From: a virus
DNA length: 49,560 bases
Strand: one strand, 5' to 3'
Virus record (IMG/VR): IMGVR_UViG_3300010399_000046
Span: 1-49,560 of that record
Shown: positions 7,476 through 13,809 of the stretch, piece by piece
Position numbering within the stretch: the stretch's first letter is position 1
Layout of the letters: each line of letters begins with the position of its first letter
Notes under the pieces: generated by a model
What the model was told of the DNA's origin: nothing
What the model saw: the letters and a program-made list of their open reading frames with translations, nothing else
Databases searched by the model: none
Program-made: the position numbers and the translations under genes

Positions 7476-7554
7476 CGTTGGTGAAAATATTTTGCTGCGA
7501 TGCGACGAACGGTAGGGGGCGGGCAGAGTGAAAAACTTTTGGTATGCTAAATAC

Positions 7555-7570
7555 CTGTTTATTTATACAG
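7555..7570. promoter_or_regulatory. LexA (SOS) box
   Basis: CTGTTTATTTATACAG fits the E. coli-type LexA consensus CTGT-N8-ACAG with an A/T-only centre. It overlaps a possible -10 element (TTTATA, 7562-7567, paired with TTGGTA at 7539-7544, spacer 17) and lies 9 bases before the ATG at 7579. Expression of that gene should rise after DNA damage. Confidence 0.75.
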
Positions 7571-7578
7571 TGTTAATT

Positions 7579-7935
7579 ATGAGCACGTATTCATTCCTGG
7601 GCTCCCGGAGGCCCGAAATCATTCTTACCGATGACGAGCCGGGCCTGGTTAGCTATGAGGTCGCGGATAACCGCATGACAGCGGCGAGCTGGGGTGGTGT
7701 GATGGCTCGATCGGTAGCGGCGGCGCTGAGGCCGTGGGCAGTGCCAGTGCGTTTAAGCGTGCTGGCGTATCGCTATGGCAATTACGATTGGGAGGAGTTG
7801 GAGATCGGGCAGGGGATATGGGGTGCGTTGTTCAAAGGGCCTAATGCTCGTTATCTCGCGTTTGCGCTACTTGATGATGGGCGACCGATGATCACCTCGG
7901 TACAGGCACGGCCGGAGTTGAGGCGAAGGAAATAG
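7579..7935 (+). CDS. LexA-boxed protein of unknown function (118 aa)
   Basis: The start MSTYSFLGSRRPE follows the LexA box directly, with no clear ribosome site, so the transcript may be nearly leaderless. The upstream GTG frame would cross the SOS box and is rejected. The protein is mixed alpha/beta and ends in a basic ARPELRRRK tail. No family is recognised. It converges on the SRAP gene with a 2-base gap. The phage repressor lacks a cleavage domain, so an SOS-induced antirepressor (as Tum in phage 186) is one inference; an accessory DNA-damage factor working with SRAP is another. Confidence 0.7.
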   Translation: MSTYSFLGSRRPEIILTDDEPGLVSYEVADNRMTAASWGGVMARSVAAALRPWAVPVRLSVLAYRYGNYDWEELEIGQGIWGALFKGPNARYLAFALLDDGRPMITSVQARPELRRRK

Positions 7936-7937
7936 CT

Positions 7938-8843
7938 TTAAGCGGCCAATGCGTTAGAGAAATATGTCGATTGCTTGTGGTCGAGCAGGGCGTCGAGTTC
8001 GGTCAGCGGCTTGCCGTTGGGCCGCAGCCAATCATCGAGCAGTGATTCGCTGAGGAATACCGGGCAGCGGTCGTGCCCAGCGGCCGCGACTTCGGGCGGT
8101 GGTTCATCGGTCACCATTGCAAAGGAGCGAATCAGTCCGTTTCGTGTTTCCGTCACTTCGTAAAGGCTTGCGGCCCACATCTCTTCAAAACCATCTGGCG
8201 AGAATGTCAGCTCGACTTTGCGACCATCCCGTTCCACCCATTCGTAAAAGCGTTCGAACGGAAAAATTGCATGTTTGCTGCCGAATAATGGCTTCCATGT
8301 GCGCGCTGATTGCAGCGAATCGCGCCTCGCGTTGAACACATTGTATTGGCCTGGCACTTCCACCGCTGTGCGAGGGAGCAGGCGATAACGCATCGGCAGC
8401 AGCTCGCGCACACCGTTTGTTTCGATTATTACGGGAGCGAAATAGTAGGGATAAATCCGATAAGTCTCGCCTGTGGGCTGCTCAATCGGGCGCATCAGTT
8501 TGTCGCGCTTACGCAGTTTCGTTTCCAGCTGCTTCTGCGCGGTCTTTGTTGCCTTCACTTTGAGTCGCGATTCAATCTCTGCGATTTCCGCATGCAAATC
8601 CTCAATTGCTTGCCGCAACCTAGCGTCCTCGCCGGCCGTGAACTCGCGAATGCTCTTGGCTATCGATTTGGCTGCCATGCCGTCTAGCTCTAATGCGCCG
8701 GCGTCCATACCAAGAGGGATTTTGATCGAAGGATCGCGCACCCTCATTGCGTACAGATCGACGAATGCCTCGTCGCGCACAACGGCACGATACCTCGCGG
8801 CAATTTTCTTAAATGAGCGTTTTACCAGTGATGAATAACACAT
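7938..8843 (-). CDS. SRAP-domain protein (HMCES/YedK family)
   Basis: The start is placed at the ATG at 8841-8843, which puts the catalytic cysteine at position 2 (MCYSSLVKRS), after a GAGGGCGG site. Later family motifs are NVFNARRDSL (conserved Asn and Arg), FERFYEW (Glu) and HDRCPVFL (His). SRAP proteins crosslink to abasic sites in single-stranded DNA and shield them. Compared with YedK (about 220 residues) this 301-residue form has an extra charged, helical insert near residues 70-120. It may protect phage DNA during replication or damage. A terminator separates it from the toxin gene upstream. Confidence 0.9.
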   Translation of the reverse strand: MCYSSLVKRSFKKIAARYRAVVRDEAFVDLYAMRVRDPSIKIPLGMDAGALELDGMAAKSIAKSIREFTAGEDARLRQAIEDLHAEIAEIESRLKVKATKTAQKQLETKLRKRDKLMRPIEQPTGETYRIYPYYFAPVIIETNGVRELLPMRYRLLPRTAVEVPGQYNVFNARRDSLQSARTWKPLFGSKHAIFPFERFYEWVERDGRKVELTFSPDGFEEMWAASLYEVTETRNGLIRSFAMVTDEPPPEVAAAGHDRCPVFLSESLLDDWLRPNGKPLTELDALLDHKQSTYFSNALAA

Positions 8844-8884
8844 AGCCACCGCCCTCGTTGCGGGCAGAAGTTTAACAGACAGGC

Positions 8885-8910
8885 ATAAAAAAGCCCGCGC
8901 TGGGCGGGCT
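8885..8910 (-). terminator. Terminator after the Doc operon
   Basis: On the minus strand, AGCCCGC-ccagc-GCGGGCT is followed by a T run. The 7-base stem lies between the Doc toxin stop and the SRAP start. Confidence 0.75.
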
Positions 8911-8933
8911 CTAGGCGTTCATAAAATCGTCAA

Positions 8934-9389
8934 TCAACAATCTTCGTTCAACGATTCTGCGCTGAAGGGTCGCACCCAGTACGCTAACCAGTCTGCAAAA
9001 TCCTCTCTTGTGCATCGACCTACCACAAGTCCCTCGATGAAATCGACCAGCTCATGATCTGGGGCGGTAAGCTCCAAACCGTTCATTAAGAGAAACATGC
9101 CAGCGCACATAGCGGCTGTACGTTTATTCGCATTTAAGAAGGCATGGGCTTTTGCAAGACTGTAAGTCAGAACGGCGGTCAGCATAATGATGTCATTGCA
9201 CTGCTGCCAATATCTATATTGGCTGGGGCTGGCAATAGCTGATTCTAAAAGGTGCTCGCTTAAAAGACCGACCTGTTCATCTGGCGAGATGATGTTGATG
9301 ATTGCTTCGTTAATCGCAATGACATCTGGTGCAGTTAAATATCGAATCGCGCCTGGCGGCAACACGTCCTGTTGGTTGTCGCCGGACAC
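8934..9389 (-). CDS. doc: Doc-type toxin (Fic/Doc family)
   Basis: The 151-residue protein carries the Doc active-site motif HAFLNANKRTA (residues 82-92) and the family's N-terminal YLTAPDVIAINEAII. Doc proteins phosphorylate EF-Tu and stop translation; Fic relatives AMPylate targets. The histidine, asparagines and lysine-arginine are all present, so the enzyme looks active. It starts at GTG (9387-9389), 3 bases after the stop of a 55-residue partner gene. It is probably a lysogenic-conversion or plasmid-like addiction module carried by the prophage. Confidence 0.88.
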   Translation of the reverse strand: MSGDNQQDVLPPGAIRYLTAPDVIAINEAIINIISPDEQVGLLSEHLLESAIASPSQYRYWQQCNDIIMLTAVLTYSLAKAHAFLNANKRTAAMCAGMFLLMNGLELTAPDHELVDFIEGLVVGRCTREDFADWLAYWVRPFSAESLNEDC

Positions 9390-9392
9390 GAA

Positions 9393-9560
9393 TTATATCT
9401 TCGCTAGCTGCTTCAGTGCTTGTTCGTAGCGAGTACCTACGCGCGCAAAGGCGCAAGCTACCTGGTTTTTGTGATCGCCATTTGCCGGGCGCGGCTCGAC
9501 ACCCTTCGCATCGCGCACGGGGATGTCCGGCTTAAAATCTTTCCGCAGTGCTTGGCTCAT
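9393..9560 (-). CDS. Probable antitoxin partner of Doc (55 aa)
   Basis: It starts MSQALRKDFKPDIPVRDAKG at 9558-9560 and ends 3 bases before the toxin start, the usual antitoxin-first order. It does not look like Phd (no AbrB/YoeB-like N-terminus). The C-terminal QVACAFARVGTRYEQALKQL helix could fold over the Doc active site. The antitoxin role rests on position and size. Confidence 0.65.
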   Translation of the reverse strand: MSQALRKDFKPDIPVRDAKGVEPRPANGDHKNQVACAFARVGTRYEQALKQLAKI

Positions 9561-9607
9561 GATGATGATCTCTGATTTGAATCAATCCATAGATTCAGGC
9601 GCGCGGC

Positions 9608-9636
9608 ATTATAGGTGTCGCCACCTGCGTGAACAA
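9608..9636 (-). promoter_or_regulatory. Promoter of the Doc toxin operon
   Basis: A perfect TATAAT (minus strand, 9613-9608) stands 17 bases from a partial -35 TTGTTC (9636-9631). It lies 48 bases upstream of the antitoxin ATG, so the pair can be expressed from the prophage independently of the lytic promoters. Confidence 0.6.
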
Positions 9637-9686
9637 GGTCAGGTTACCAATATAGACCATCGCAAGTACATAGGTTCTGATCCGCA

Positions 9687-9706
9687 ATATCAACATTTAT
9701 TGATAT
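9687..9706. promoter_or_regulatory. Inverted repeat upstream of the toxin promoter
   Basis: ATATCAA-N6-TTGATAT, 7-base arms, about 50 bases upstream of the -35 element. It could be an operator for the toxin-antitoxin complex or for a host regulator. The arms differ from the phage repressor half-sites. Confidence 0.35.
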
Positions 9707-9791
9707 AGTCATTAACCAATCCCTTTCCTGCTTTTATTTTATATGGCCATCCGGGTCTGCCTCTTTGCCACCCGCAGCCTGAGCCTTCTTG

Positions 9792-10073
9792 TCAGTTTCG
9801 GCACTTAACCACCAGACTTCTATTGGCGGTTTGTCCGCCGTAAACGCCAAATTGATTGCCCGAAAACGATGATTGCGAGTCACCATCCTTGCTTACTACC
9901 TCATAGCCGCGCGGGCCACATTTCTCGCCCGCTTTTTCGTAGCATTTACCCCAGGACAAATAGCTACTAGAGCAATTAATGGCGTAGGCGTCCGATCCAT
10001 CGGGTGCATAGGTATGGTTGGCAGTGGTGCAGCCGGCCACGGCGATAGAAGCAAAAAGCAAAATGGTCTTCAT
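9792..10073 (-). CDS. Predicted lipoprotein (93 aa)
   Basis: The N-terminus MKTILLFASIAVAGCTTA is a type II signal peptide with lipobox VAGC, so the mature protein would be lipid-anchored. The mature part has further cysteines (CSSS, GKCYEKAGEKCG) that could form disulfides. Similar small lipoproteins occur in bacterial genomes; the function is unknown. It lies downstream of the repressor, in the region expressed in a lysogen, so a role in surface change or superinfection exclusion is inferred. Confidence 0.75.
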   Translation of the reverse strand: MKTILLFASIAVAGCTTANHTYAPDGSDAYAINCSSSYLSWGKCYEKAGEKCGPRGYEVVSKDGDSQSSFSGNQFGVYGGQTANRSLVVKCRN

Positions 10074-10179
10074 TTAATAACTCTCTAAATCGCCAAATTT
10101 TTGTCGCAGCCCTTGCAGCCTGCGCAGCCGCGCATCCGGCAGAGCGATAAAATATTCACAAGCTCTACTTCCATGTCGC

Positions 10180-10794
10180 TTACTTTAGATCCGATGCGCG
10201 CTTGAACTCCTTGTCGGGCGGGTATTCTTGTCGTTGCCGTCGATCAATAAAGCTGACGACCTTATCTGCTGCCGCGATCTTTTCTGTAGCGCTCCTGGCG
10301 CCGTAGTAGGCGTCAATTTTGGTTCCCAGCTCTGCCATGTCAAAGCCGGCCATTACCTCTGAGTCCAGTTTGTCTTGTTGGACGCTGCGAATCTGTTGAC
10401 GCGGATCGGCCCCAAAAGCGACCTGCATTACCAGCCGTGCCTGCTCTTTGTTGTCGCGCTGCAATTCGCGAAATGCCTCAATCAAGGATATTTCTTGGCT
10501 TGTGAGCCTCGCACTACTTGAAGAACCCGATGGAACTTCAATTACCGGCACCACAGTTTCGTCAGCTCTGAAGGCCTTAATTGCGTCTTTGGTAAGCCGC
10601 CCAGCTTCTCCCGCCGTCAATGCGTCCAAGACATCGCGCAAGCGTCGTGAGTCAGCCCCAGGCTTTTCGAGCCGGGCTAGAGCCTGCTGTGAAAAAGGCT
10701 TTTTGATAAGCATTCGCACTGCGGCCGCAAGCTCAGCCTGCGACCACTTCAGCTTTTCTCTTCGTTCGGCAATTTCGCTGCGTGTCTCGTCCAT
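10180..10794 (-). CDS. Phage repressor without cleavage domain
   Basis: The N-terminal 55 residues form an XRE-type helix-turn-helix (KLKWSQAELAAAVRM then FSQQALARLEK). The remainder is helical and shows no S24/LexA-like Ala-Gly cleavage site or Ser-Lys dyad. It should bind the ACAAC-N4-GTTGT operators upstream and at 7.44-7.48 kb. The ATG at 10792-10794 coincides with the predicted transcription start of its own promoter, so the mRNA may be leaderless, as for lambda cI. RecA-driven self-cleavage is not expected; induction would need another route. Confidence 0.8.
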   Translation of the reverse strand: MDETRSEIAERREKLKWSQAELAAAVRMLIKKPFSQQALARLEKPGADSRRLRDVLDALTAGEAGRLTKDAIKAFRADETVVPVIEVPSGSSSSARLTSQEISLIEAFRELQRDNKEQARLVMQVAFGADPRQQIRSVQQDKLDSEVMAGFDMAELGTKIDAYYGARSATEKIAAADKVVSFIDRRQRQEYPPDKEFKRASDLK

Positions 10795-10800
10795 CACCAA

Positions 10801-10829
10801 AACCTACAACGGTTGTTGTTCGCAATCAA
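10801..10829 (-). promoter_or_regulatory. Repressor promoter (PRM-like)
   Basis: On the minus strand, TTGATT (10829-10824) and TAGGTT (10806-10801) are 17 bases apart, lying between the first and second operators. The -10 is weak, as expected for an activated maintenance promoter. The start would fall at the repressor ATG. Confidence 0.5.
10806..10819. promoter_or_regulatory. Repressor operator 1 (near the repressor gene)
   Basis: ACAAC-GGTT-GTTGT with perfect half-sites, ending at the first base of the repressor promoter -10. Confidence 0.7.
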
Positions 10830-10843
10830 ACAACAAATATTGT
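10830..10843. promoter_or_regulatory. Repressor operator 2 (between divergent promoters)
   Basis: ACAAC-AAAT-ATTGT, one base off in the right arm. It is the central copy, flanked by the -35 elements of the two divergent promoters, 24 bases from operator 1 and 23 from operator 3. Confidence 0.65.
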
Positions 10844-10871
10844 TGACCCGTAACAACGCAAGTTGTAGAGT
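10843..10871 (+). promoter_or_regulatory. Rightward early promoter (PR-like)
   Basis: TTGACC (10843-10848) and TAGAGT (10866-10871) with a 17-base spacer. Operators 2 and 3 end at the first bases of the -35 and -10, the same arrangement as at the leftward promoter. Confidence 0.7.
10853..10866. promoter_or_regulatory. Repressor operator 3 (in the PR spacer)
   Basis: ACAAC-GCAA-GTTGT with perfect half-sites, filling the spacer of the rightward early promoter. Confidence 0.7.
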
Positions 10872-10900
10872 TGTCACAAGTTCAAATCGGATTCGCACCA

Positions 10901-11161
10901 ATGACGCCATTAGAAGCACTCCAAAAAGCCGTATCTGTAATTGGCACCCAGGCTGAGTTCGCGGCCGTTTGTGGGTGGCCGGTAAGGCAGGGGCACGTCG
11001 CCAACTGGCTACATCGGGATGAGGCTCTGCCGGCGAAGCACGCTTTGAAGGTGCAGAAAGCCTGCGTTGAAAAAGGCGATCCCGTTTACGCGCATGAGTT
11101 GTGCCCGGATGTTTTTGATAAGCCGCAATCCACCAAGCGCAAAAAATCCGAGGCAGCGTGA
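10901..11161 (+). CDS. Cro/YdaS-like regulator
   Basis: The 86-residue protein matches the YdaS/Cro-like helix-turn-helix family: TPLEALQKAVSVIGTQAEF, then VANWLHR and the typical end VYAHELCPDVF. It is the first gene after the rightward early promoter, diverging from the repressor, so it should repress the repressor promoter at the shared operators and commit to lysis. The ATG at 10901 is chosen; the GTG-type start at 10871 would overlap the -10 element. Confidence 0.8.
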   Translation: MTPLEALQKAVSVIGTQAEFAAVCGWPVRQGHVANWLHRDEALPAKHALKVQKACVEKGDPVYAHELCPDVFDKPQSTKRKKSEAA

Positions 11162-11433
11162 TGGTCGCCCCCAACATTGATCTGCGCGGGCTGCCGGAGC
11201 TGCAAAAGCTGTTAGGTGCGCAGCTCTGCGAAATCCTTAAAGTCGTCCATCCCGAGAACGTCGACCGCGTTGTTCGTGAATGGAATAAATACGTTCGCAT
11301 TGCACTGGTTGGAATTGCCTCTGTGCCGCCAGAAATTTTTATTCCGCAATCAGCGGAGCCGTTACCTGCGCCGAACTTCGCCCCGACGTATTCGGCGAGC
11401 CAAAGCCAACCAGCAACGAGGCTGCATAAATGA
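11161..11433 (+). CDS. Hypothetical early protein (90 aa)
   Basis: The start overlaps the Cro-like stop (GTGATGG) and has a GAGG site. Residues 5-45 (LRGLPELQKLLGAQLCEILK and on) are helical; the tail is Pro/Ser-rich. By position it could be a CII-like activator, but no helix-turn-helix is evident. Not recognised. Confidence 0.6.
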   Translation: MVAPNIDLRGLPELQKLLGAQLCEILKVVHPENVDRVVREWNKYVRIALVGIASVPPEIFIPQSAEPLPAPNFAPTYSASQSQPATRLHK

Positions 11434-11795
11434 AAGCCGCCCGATCATGCGAAACATGCGATGCAGATTTAACGGGCCGTCACTCACAAGCTCGGTTTTG
11501 CGGTGCCTGCTCTTATGAGCGCTCAAAAAAAGCTAGCGCCGTGTCGGCACGCAAAGCCAAAACCCTTAACGACAACGAAACCTCGCGCAAGCTCACGCGC
11601 TACGCCGTAAAGATTGGCTTTCTGCCGCATCCATCGCTGTACATCTGCATGGATTGCAAGTGGAGGCAAGCTCAGTGTTACGACCATCGCGATTACTCAA
11701 AGCCATTAGATGTTGATGCCGTGTGTCTTGCGTGCAATTCACATCGGCATCGCGGTATTCCATTTGTAAAACCCAAACCCACCGAAGCCGCATAG
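11430..11795 (+). CDS. Zinc-ribbon HNH-like protein (121 aa)
   Basis: It has an N-terminal CETCD/CGAC zinc ribbon, a basic middle, and a C-terminal CMDC, then CYDHRDYSKPLDVDAVCLACN and HRHRG. The DHRDYxxPLxVxxxCxxC block also occurs, in related form, in the HNH-like protein at 2717-3199. It may bind or nick DNA; catalytic activity is uncertain. It overlaps its upstream neighbour by an ATGA. Confidence 0.65.
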   Translation: MKAARSCETCDADLTGRHSQARFCGACSYERSKKASAVSARKAKTLNDNETSRKLTRYAVKIGFLPHPSLYICMDCKWRQAQCYDHRDYSKPLDVDAVCLACNSHRHRGIPFVKPKPTEAA

Positions 11796-11831
11796 ACGGC
11801 GAACACGTTTCCAAACCAAACGGAGTGAATC

Positions 11832-12023
11832 ATGAGTTACCTATCCACCAAAGAGCTGAAGGACGTTCCTAAAAAAACGTGGCTCACGGAGAGCGATGCG
11901 GAGCGATTGGAGCGACACGCCGCGATGCTCGATATGAAGCCAGGCGCCCTCATGCGCAGAGCTGTGTTGCTAATGCTGTCCCGCATTGATAACGAAGGCT
12001 ACGCAGCTCTGTACGAAGATTGA
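11832..12023 (+). CDS. Ribbon-helix-helix-like protein (63 aa)
   Basis: KKTWLTESDAERLERHAAML followed by a helix containing GALMRRAVLLML has the strand-helix-helix pattern of Arc/MetJ-type DNA-binding proteins. A GGAG site precedes the ATG. It is probably a small early regulator; the target is unknown. Confidence 0.6.
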   Translation: MSYLSTKELKDVPKKTWLTESDAERLERHAAMLDMKPGALMRRAVLLMLSRIDNEGYAALYED

Positions 12024-12051
12024 AGGCGCTAAACGGCGCGAAGAGGCCCAG

Positions 12052-12252
12052 ATGAACGCAGCACAAATAAAACAATTATTTACCGGGCAAGAGTGGGCAC
12101 AGATCGAAGACGTAGCGCGCGACATGGGCATAACGCCCGATGAGTGCGTCCGCAAATTGTCGTTAGCGGAACTCGCCAAAAATCCAATGTTGATCGGCCC
12201 GAATAGTGCCGAATCGGAACATGAAATATCGGCGAGTCGAATGAGGCATTGA
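12052..12252 (+). CDS. Hypothetical early protein (66 aa)
   Basis: The start MNAAQIKQLFTGQEWAQIED follows GAAGAGG. The fold appears helical and may include a helix-turn-helix (VARDMGITPDECVRKLS). No family is recognised. Confidence 0.55.
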   Translation: MNAAQIKQLFTGQEWAQIEDVARDMGITPDECVRKLSLAELAKNPMLIGPNSAESEHEISASRMRH

Positions 12253-12256
12253 GGCA

Positions 12257-12430
12257 ATGAATTTAATCCCCGTGCAAACCTGCCAGCGCTGCGGCAATGA
12301 ATTGAATTACCGCGAATACAAAGCGCTCGCATGGTACTGCACACCGTGTCGCAAGGTTCGCGAAGACGCAGAGCTAGCCAAGCAGCGCGGGGAAATGTTG
12401 AACAAGGCGAATCGGAAAATACATGCATAG
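12257..12430 (+). CDS. Small zinc-ribbon protein (57 aa)
   Basis: The sequence starts MNLIPVQTCQRCGNELNYRE and continues with a CTPC pair about 23 residues after the first CxxC, forming a four-cysteine ribbon, then a charged helix. A GAGG site is 3 bases from the ATG, which is close. It follows the previous gene by 4 bases. Function unknown. Confidence 0.55.
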   Translation: MNLIPVQTCQRCGNELNYREYKALAWYCTPCRKVREDAELAKQRGEMLNKANRKIHA

Positions 12431-12451
12431 ATAAGCAAAGAGGAGTCAGAA

Positions 12452-12889
12452 ATGAACGAAATGCCACAGTTATCAGCATCGGCATACAGCAATTCAACCG
12501 GTGATATTGCAAGTATTTTTAACGATAAAAATTCTGCAGTATTTGCCGGTGCAATTCATGCAATTAATCAAACTAATCCAACCATTGTAGGAAAGGAGAT
12601 TAAAAATATGGCTTCAACGCGAATCGTAAAGGTATTTGTTGCCGACCCAGACGAAAACATTCCAGTGGAAAAGCGACTGCTTTATTCCGGCGAGGAAAAG
12701 CTTACCGAGCTAACTGATCAAGAGCTTTATTTCGAACTGCCGTTTTCCGAATTACTGGCCGCGCATAACGAATACAGGAAAACACTCGTTGACAAAAAAC
12801 AATCTGAAAAATTCGGGCGCGATATTTATTTGGAACCGGTGCGCATTCGGGATTTAAAAATGGTTGTGCTGAACGTAGCGCAATTTTAA
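12452..12889 (+). CDS. Hypothetical early protein (145 aa)
   Basis: The start at 12452 has a strong AGAGGAG site. Internal ATGs near 12608, also preceded by an AGGAGAT, would give a 93-residue form beginning MASTRIVKVFVADPDE. Both could be used, giving two products. The C-terminal half is alpha/beta. Not recognised. Confidence 0.6.
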   Translation: MNEMPQLSASAYSNSTGDIASIFNDKNSAVFAGAIHAINQTNPTIVGKEIKNMASTRIVKVFVADPDENIPVEKRLLYSGEEKLTELTDQELYFELPFSELLAAHNEYRKTLVDKKQSEKFGRDIYLEPVRIRDLKMVVLNVAQF

Positions 12890-13026
12890 TTCGCGCGCCT
12901 CTCCGGAGGCCGCATTCGCATGCACACCCACGGATGACCCGCGAGGGCGCCGTGATATCGGAGAGACGCTAAGTGCAACTCAAGCGGTGTGCAGCCGAAT
13001 GCGAATACACAAAAGAGGAATTCGCC

Positions 13027-13230
13027 ATGTCACCCGAAGAAATCGAGCACAACCACATTAAATCCAGTTACGCACAAGACGACGATCTCGAAGCCGATCT
13101 GCGCCGCGCGTATGGCTACGGCGATGAAGAAGCGCGAGAGCCAACCAGCTACCGCGTGTTGATATTCCTGTGTGCGTGCTCTGCCAGCGTCACAGTGACG
13201 GCGTTTGCGCATTGGATGGGGTGGTTGTAG
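13027..13230 (+). CDS. C-tail membrane protein (67 aa)
   Basis: It starts MSPEEIEHNHIKSSYAQDDD after a GAGGA site. The N-terminal two-thirds is acidic and the C-terminus (VLIFLCACSASVTVTAFAHW) is one transmembrane helix. Function unknown; a tail-anchored early membrane protein. Confidence 0.6.
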   Translation: MSPEEIEHNHIKSSYAQDDDLEADLRRAYGYGDEEAREPTSYRVLIFLCACSASVTVTAFAHWMGWL

Positions 13231-13252
13231 CCACCAATTAACAGGCAAGAAA

Positions 13253-13280
13253 AAGCCGACGGGTGAGGTCGGCTTAATTA
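13253..13280 (+). terminator. Terminator-like hairpin
   Basis: AAGCCGAC-gggtgag-GTCGGCTT followed by AATTA. The 8-base stem is good but the T run is poor, so it may be an early attenuator. Confidence 0.45.
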
Positions 13281-13305
13281 CTACATGTGCGAGAGGTGAT
13301 TTTAC

Positions 13306-13809
13306 ATGAGTAAAGGCTATGTGTACATCCTTTCAAATCCGGCAATGCCTGGGTTGATAAAAATTGGACGCTCTGAAAATGACCCGCAAATACGCGCGCA
13401 GCAACTTTACTCAACAGGCGTTCCTGAGCCTTTCAATATTGAATTTGTTTGGTTTACACAGGACTGTATTCGTCTTGAGCAGGAGATACATGCCGAGTTT
13501 TCAGAATATCGAAAACAGGGTAGGGAGTTTTTTAGCGTAAGTCCAAAAGATGTTATCGAATATCTTTTGAGTCCATTTTTATACGAGCACGAACTGGCTA
13601 TTACTACCCAGGAAGCTGAGTCAGATCATAACTTCCTTTGCTATGTCTGCAGCCATTATCCAGCATCAATTACAGAGCTTTTGGGCGCCATTAGCTTCCT
13701 TCCTGAGGATGCCATGAATGCGGCCATTGATCTCTATCGTGAGGAGCAGTCTCAGCGAAAAGCTGGTTTGGCTACGAACGTTGTTCAGTTGGGGCGCTCA
13801 AATGGCTAA
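13306..13809 (+). CDS. T5orf172 / GIY-YIG-like protein (167 aa)
   Basis: The N-terminal 100 residues match the T5orf172 domain: GYVYILSNPAMPGLIKIGRS, then EIHAEFSEYRKQGREFF. This is a GIY-YIG nuclease-like fold common in phages; the role is unclear and may be mobile or regulatory. The C-terminal 60 residues are helical. It overlaps the start of the replication gene by 8 bases. Its A/T-rich codon use differs somewhat from its neighbours, hinting at separate acquisition. Confidence 0.75.
   Translation: MSKGYVYILSNPAMPGLIKIGRSENDPQIRAQQLYSTGVPEPFNIEFVWFTQDCIRLEQEIHAEFSEYRKQGREFFSVSPKDVIEYLLSPFLYEHELAITTQEAESDHNFLCYVCSHYPASITELLGAISFLPEDAMNAAIDLYREEQSQRKAGLATNVVQLGRSNG

Noticed and set aside
7528-7578. 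Upstream GTG start for the LexA-boxed gene
   Set aside because: That start would put the LexA box and promoter inside the coding region; the ATG at 7579 right after the box is preferred.
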